64,000 bases of DNA from Streptomyces sp. 2114.4 (GTDB taxonomy: Bacteria > Actinomycetota > Actinomycetes > Streptomycetales > Streptomycetaceae). Location: the NCBI RefSeq assembly GCF_900187385.1, contig NZ_FYEY01000001.1, positions 6,386,001 through 6,450,000 of the forward strand. The letters are read 5' to 3'. Below the pieces are notes generated by a model, which saw only the letters and a list, made by a program, of their open reading frames with translations, did no database searches and was not told the DNA's origin. The position numbers were made by a program, and so were the translations under genes. Positions 60,435 to 64,000 of this stretch are shown here, one piece after another. Within the stretch, counting starts at the first letter, position 1. Each line of letters opens with the position of its first letter.

Positions 60435-61785
60435 CCTCCAGACACGCTCCACGGTGCGGCCGGCCCCTCCGGCGCGACCGGTCACCGACGCCAAACCGGC
60501 CACCGCCCCCGTCCGCACCGCCCCTGCCCGTACGTCCCCGGCCCGCACGGCCCTCGACCGGCTGCACGCGGCGGTCCTGCGGATCGACGCGGCCACCCCG
60601 GACGGGCGGGACCGGGCCCTCGACGTGCTGCGGGTCCTGGCGGTCACCGGTGTGGTGCTGGGGCACTGGCTGGTCAGCGCGGTGGCCCTGCGCGCGGACG
60701 GCCATCTGCTGGGCGACAGCCCGCTGGCCCATATGCCCGGGCTGACCCCGCTGTCGTGGGTACTCCAGCCGCTGGCGGTCTTCTTCCTCGTCGGCGGGCG
60801 GGTCGCGGCCCAGGGCTACGACTGCGCGCGGGGGCGCGGTGTCGGCTACGGCGCCTGGCTGCGGCAGCGGCTGCGCCGGCTGGCCGGTCCGGTGGGTGCC
60901 CTGCTGGGGATGTGGCTGCTGGTGCTGGCCGGGCTGGTCGTGGCCGATACCGCCCACGAGACGATCCACACCCTGCTCAACCTCGTGCTCTCCCCGCTCT
61001 GGTTCCTGCTGGTCTTCGCCCTGCTGACGGCCCTCACCCCGCTGGTGCGCCGGGCGGGCGCGACGGCGGCGGTCCTGGGCGGCGGCTATGTGGTGGCGAC
61101 GGACGGCGCCCGGATGGTGTTCGGTGACGTCGGCTGGGTCGACGCGGCCCGTCAAGGCAATGTCCTCGCGGGCTGGTTGGTCCCCTTCGCCCTGGGCGCG
61201 GCCTGGGCCGCGGGCGGGTTCGCCCGGCGCCGGTACGCCGTCGTGCTGCTGGCCGCCGGTGCCGTGAGCACGGCAGGGCTGATCCTGTGGTGCGGCTACC
61301 CCGCGAGCATGGTCGGTGTCCCCGGTTCGCGGATCTCCAACCTCAACCCCCTCACCCTGGCCGCCGTCACCTTCGGTCTGGCGCAGTGCGGTGCCGCGAT
61401 GCTGCTGTGCGGTCCGCTGCGGCGCCTGGTGGGAAGGCCCTCACCCCTGGCCTCGCCCGCCGTGCCGGGGAAGGAACTGCGGGCCCGTCCGGGGCAATTC
61501 GCCTGGGCAGGAGTGACCGTGATAAACCTTTCGGCGATCACGATCTTTCTCTGGCATCAGACGGCCATGCTCACGGTCACGGTGACCTCCCTCGGAACGG
61601 GGCGGCCGTTGTTCGGATTGCACACCAATCCCGATCACCCGCTGTGGGCGCTGGCCCGCATCGGCTGGGTACCGGTATTCGCGATCGTGCTCGTGGTGCT
61701 GTGCATCGCCTTCCGTGAGGCGGAGAACACGTCCCGGACCGGGCGCGGGCGTACCGCTCGCACGCCATCGGGCCGGCCCGTCTGA
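60427..61785 (+). CDS. Membrane acyltransferase 3 family protein
   Basis: 452 aa from ATG 60427 with GGAGG upstream. After a Pro/Ala/Thr-rich leader of about 45 residues, ten hydrophobic helices follow. The family start motif is DRALDVLRVLAVTGVVLGHWLV, and the catalytic His is probably in GVVLGHW. Later helices include PLWFLLVFALLTALTPL and ITIFLWHQTAMLTVTV. Such enzymes O-acetylate surface glycans or natural products. Coupled to the secreted hydrolase gene, so both may act on the same exported molecule (inference). The methyltransferase gene follows 50 bp later. Confidence 0.88.
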   Translation: MADLQTRSTVRPAPPARPVTDAKPATAPVRTAPARTSPARTALDRLHAAVLRIDAATPDGRDRALDVLRVLAVTGVVLGHWLVSAVALRADGHLLGDSPLAHMPGLTPLSWVLQPLAVFFLVGGRVAAQGYDCARGRGVGYGAWLRQRLRRLAGPVGALLGMWLLVLAGLVVADTAHETIHTLLNLVLSPLWFLLVFALLTALTPLVRRAGATAAVLGGGYVVATDGARMVFGDVGWVDAARQGNVLAGWLVPFALGAAWAAGGFARRRYAVVLLAAGAVSTAGLILWCGYPASMVGVPGSRISNLNPLTLAAVTFGLAQCGAAMLLCGPLRRLVGRPSPLASPAVPGKELRARPGQFAWAGVTVINLSAITIFLWHQTAMLTVTVTSLGTGRPLFGLHTNPDHPLWALARIGWVPVFAIVLVVLCIAFREAENTSRTGRGRTARTPSGRPV

Positions 61786-61835
61786 ACGTCACGGAAGCGG
61801 CCGGAGCGGCCCTTCCGGTATTCCTTGGAGGAGCA

Positions 61836-62537
61836 ATGGAAGCACTCTCTCTCGATTCGCTGCGCACCCTGTACACCAAGTACGAGGCCGACTTGAGGAA
61901 GGTCAAGGACGCTCAGCGCAGTCTCCTGAGGGAGCGCGGCAAGGCCATGAAGGCTCAGCTGGACGACGTGGAGGCGGAGATCTCCTACATGCGGCTGCGG
62001 GAGCTGCGGCCCGCGAAGGTGGTGGAGATCGGCACCTTCTACGGCTGGTCCACCATCTGGCAGCTGAGCGCGCTGCGCGACAACGGCACCGGCCATCTGT
62101 ACTCGTTCGACATCGTGGACCACGTGGTGCGCAACGTGCCGGGTGAACTGACCGGCCAGTGGACCTTCACCAAGGGCGATGTCCGCGAGAACCTGGACAG
62201 CATTCCGAGGGATGTCGACTACCTCTTCATCGACGCCGACCACGGTGCGCGCTTCGCCCGCTGGTACATAGAGAACCTGTTCCCGGCCGTGCCCGGCGGC
62301 ACGCCCACCAGCGTGCACGACGTCTACCACGGGCGCCGCCCCAAGCCGTTCAGCGAGGGCTCCGTCATCGTCAAGTGGCTGGCCGAGAACAACGTGGAGT
62401 TCTTCACGCCGTCCCCGGCCAAGTCCCCGGCGGAGTACGCGGAGATAGCCGAGATCAAGAAGGGCCTCGGGCTGGACGAGCCGGTGCGCGACAGCCGGCA
62501 CAACCCCATGATCTTCTTCGACCTGCCCAGCCTGTAA
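61836..62537 (+). CDS. Class I SAM-dependent methyltransferase (Methyltransf_24-like)
   Basis: A 233-aa protein. ATG 61836 follows a very good GGAGGA. After a helical N-terminus, the SAM-binding motif I is KVVEIGTFYGWSTIW. The motif II region is HLYSFDIVDHV, and later YLFIDADHGARFARW fits the acidic strand seen in this family. The C-terminus (HNPMIFFDLPSL) is complete. The substrate is unknown; proximity to the acyltransferase and the SARP suggests tailoring of a secreted metabolite. A 13-bp terminator stem begins about 35 bp after its stop. Confidence 0.85.
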   Translation: MEALSLDSLRTLYTKYEADLRKVKDAQRSLLRERGKAMKAQLDDVEAEISYMRLRELRPAKVVEIGTFYGWSTIWQLSALRDNGTGHLYSFDIVDHVVRNVPGELTGQWTFTKGDVRENLDSIPRDVDYLFIDADHGARFARWYIENLFPAVPGGTPTSVHDVYHGRRPKPFSEGSVIVKWLAENNVEFFTPSPAKSPAEYAEIAEIKKGLGLDEPVRDSRHNPMIFFDLPSL

Positions 62538-62572
62538 CCCCTGGTCCACCTCCCTGCGGCGCCCATCCCCCG

Positions 62573-62603
62573 CGCCCCGCGCCGCCCCGTGCGGCGCGGG
62601 GCG
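62573..62603 (+). terminator. Perfect 13-bp GC stem terminator
   Basis: CGCCCCGCGCCGC (62573-62585) pairs with GCGGCGCGGGGCG (62591-62603) around loop CCCGT, 35 bp after the methyltransferase stop. Confidence 0.85.
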
Positions 62604-62930
62604 GGGCGCCGCCCTCTCGGAGGCGCACAGAGGTTTCAGGCCACTACGGCCATACCGAGGGACGGAGACGTCAAGAAAGAGTCAACCTACGGTCGGATCC
62701 GGACAGATCTGCCGCGCACCACAACCATCCCATACCGGGCCCCGGAGTCGACCGGCGACGATTCGCGTGGTGACGACCACTGGGTACCTGGCGGAATGTG
62801 TGTTCCGTTTTACCCGCCTAAAGGTGGGATCGGCGAAACATTTCGGCCACTCCCGCGATCTTGGCGCAGATTCTGCTCTAAGGTGACTCGGCCGTACGTT
62901 CGGTGCGGCTGGAGGCATGGGGGGTATGCC
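62604..62930 (+). promoter_or_regulatory. Upstream region of the SARP gene
   Basis: About 330 bp that become noticeably AT-richer toward the regulator, with no open frame of coding quality. It should hold the SARP promoter. Elements such as GTCAAGAAAGAGTCAACC (around 62671-62688) show a spaced GTCAA repeat, which could be part of an operator. No clear -10/-35 pair was chosen. Confidence 0.4.
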
Positions 62931-64000
62931 GTGGGGGAGCGGTCACACGCTGACTGGGTTGCATTTACCTTGCTGGGGTCGCTGTCGGCGAGAGTCGGCG
63001 ACCAGGCCGTCGCCATCGGAGGGCCCCGGCAGCGGGTCATCGTGGCCGCACTGGCCCTGGCCTGGGGACGAGTGGTATCCGTCGACGCGCTGATCGACGC
63101 GGTCTGGGGCGATGAGCCGCCGGCCTCGGCGCGCACCCAAGTGGCCATCTGTGTGGGCGCCCTGCGCAAGGCGTTCAGGGCCGCCGGGCATCAGGCCCCG
63201 GTGATCGTGACCGCCCACCCCGGGTACCGCCTGAACACCGAGTGCAGCTCCCTCGACGTCCGCGAGTTCGAGAAGCTGGTGGCCGAAGGGGGCGACCGAG
63301 TCCGCAAAGGCTCCCTGGAGGACGCCAGCCGGCTCTACCGGCAGGCCCTGGACCTCTGGAGCGGCCGGCCGCTGATCGGCGTGGGCGGGCAGCTTGCCGA
63401 GGACGCGGAGACGCGCCTGGAGGCCAAGCGGCTGGCGGCGTACGAAGCATGGACCGGCGTCGAACTCGAACTCGGCCGTCACCAAGAACTCATCCCGGTG
63501 CTGTCCGCCGTGGTGAACGACTACCCCCAGCACGAACAGTTCCGGCACAACCTGATGCTGGCCCAGTTCCGGTCCGGGCGGCGGGTCGAGGCCGCCGAGG
63601 GCTTCCGCGTCTGGCGGAACGAACTCGTCGAGGAGCTGGGCCTGGAGCCGAGCCTGTCGATCCAGCAGCTGCACCACGCCATCCTGCGCGACGAGCCCGG
63701 ACCGGACCGTCCCGAGGAGACCGAGCGCCCGGCGGCCGCACCGGCCGCCCGGACCGTTCCGGCCGAACTCCCGCCGGACGTGCCCGCCTTCACCGGCCGG
63801 GAGGCGGAGCTGCGGCGGCTGGACGCCCTGCTGGCCGACGACGCCCCCAGGACGGTGCCGGCCACCGGCTTCGTCACGGGCATGGCCGGTGTCGGCAAGA
63901 CCAGCCTCGTGGTGCACTGGGCGCACCGCGTCGCCGCGCGCTTCCCCGACGGGCAGCTCCATGTGGACGTCTCCGCACACGAGCGGGGGCCGGGTCCCGC
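62931..64000 (+). CDS. SARP/AfsR-type regulator, 5' part (runs off the window)
   Basis: At least 356 residues from GTG 62931. The N-terminus is an OmpR-type winged helix: FTLLGSLSARVGDQAV, IGGPRQRVIVAALAL and LIDAVWGDEPPASARTQV. The bacterial transcriptional activation domain (BTAD) follows at about 100-250 (LDVREFEKLVAEG, YRQALDLWSGRPLIG, YPQHEQFRHNLMLAQFRSGR, LVEELGLEPSLSIQQLHH). An NB-ARC ATPase then starts with the P-loop GMAGVGKTS near 325. The rest, probably more NTPase and TPR repeats, is outside the window. SARPs activate secondary-metabolite clusters, so this may control the genes at 48.9-62.5 kb or a cluster further right. Confidence 0.92.
   Translation, partial: MGERSHADWVAFTLLGSLSARVGDQAVAIGGPRQRVIVAALALAWGRVVSVDALIDAVWGDEPPASARTQVAICVGALRKAFRAAGHQAPVIVTAHPGYRLNTECSSLDVREFEKLVAEGGDRVRKGSLEDASRLYRQALDLWSGRPLIGVGGQLAEDAETRLEAKRLAAYEAWTGVELELGRHQELIPVLSAVVNDYPQHEQFRHNLMLAQFRSGRRVEAAEGFRVWRNELVEELGLEPSLSIQQLHHAILRDEPGPDRPEETERPAAAPAARTVPAELPPDVPAFTGREAELRRLDALLADDAPRTVPATGFVTGMAGVGKTSLVVHWAHRVAARFPDGQLHVDVSAHERGPGP

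Noticed and set aside
1..64000. tRNA/rRNA genes and CRISPR arrays
   Set aside because: No cloverleaf sequence with a CCA-proximal stem, no rRNA segment and no regularly spaced palindromic repeats were found. The tandem repeats seen are contiguous, and most are coding.

Overview
The window looks like chromosomal DNA of a Streptomyces-type actinomycete. G+C is very high, many genes start with GTG (one with TTG), neighbours overlap by GTGA/ATGA junctions, and the families are typical of that group: DUF2637 and DUF2690 membrane proteins, a divergent PP2C, a SARP-type regulator and an NRPS-type cluster. All calls come from reading the sequence and from remembered family signatures; no database search was run.

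Layout. (1) 1-17087: a single-strand run of nine genes, the first partial, mostly joined by 1-8 bp overlaps. They encode a P-loop/helical-repeat protein, an SPFH-like protein, a small Pycsar-effector-like membrane protein, a membrane-anchored VWA protein, a giant tubulin-like GTPase, a two-helix membrane scaffold, a pseudokinase-GTPase fusion and a tail-anchored GTPase-associated protein. This is the best candidate for a little-described system, probably a GTPase-centred conflict or stress-response apparatus at the membrane. (2) 17.1-28.7 kb: rsgA with an unusual leader, a DUF456 protein, a PP2C-like protein, a PoxB-type pyruvate oxidase, a GH38 alpha-mannosidase, an anti-sigma-like ATPase and a DUF2637 membrane protein. 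(3) 28.65-32.2 kb: a scrambled accessory patch bounded by a 111-bp imperfect direct repeat. It holds a chimeric DUF5919/NUDIX ORF, an integrase-like fragment and lower-GC orphan genes. (4) 32.2-42.2 kb: an HTH-DUF2690 protein, secreted proteins, a divergent WYL regulator/VOC pair, an aromatic-acid-exporter-like protein, a second TPP enzyme and an FMN-type glutamate-synthase-like protein. (5) 42.6-46.4 kb: a six-gene Mrp/Mbh-like cation-antiporter operon on the minus strand, with fused and split subunits and no large MrpA subunit. It ends (5' side) in a 58-codon mrpE-like gene. A NarL-type two-component system diverges from it.

(6) 48.9-57.9 kb: a compact non-ribosomal peptide-type cluster. 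It has one truncated-C/A/PCP module, an MbtH protein, the SbnA/SbnB pair for 2,3-diaminopropionate, two different Fe(II)/2-oxoglutarate hydroxylases (SyrP-like and VioC/AsnO-like) and a DrrA/DrrB exporter. It closes with a perfect 20-bp terminator stem. The set suggests making, loading and oxidising a diaminopropionate-type residue, followed by export. (7) 58-64 kb: two small exported proteins, a secreted alpha/beta hydrolase overlapping an acyltransferase-3 gene, a methyltransferase, a strong terminator and the 5' part of a SARP/NB-ARC regulator that runs off the window. No tRNA, rRNA, CRISPR array or intact insertion sequence was seen.
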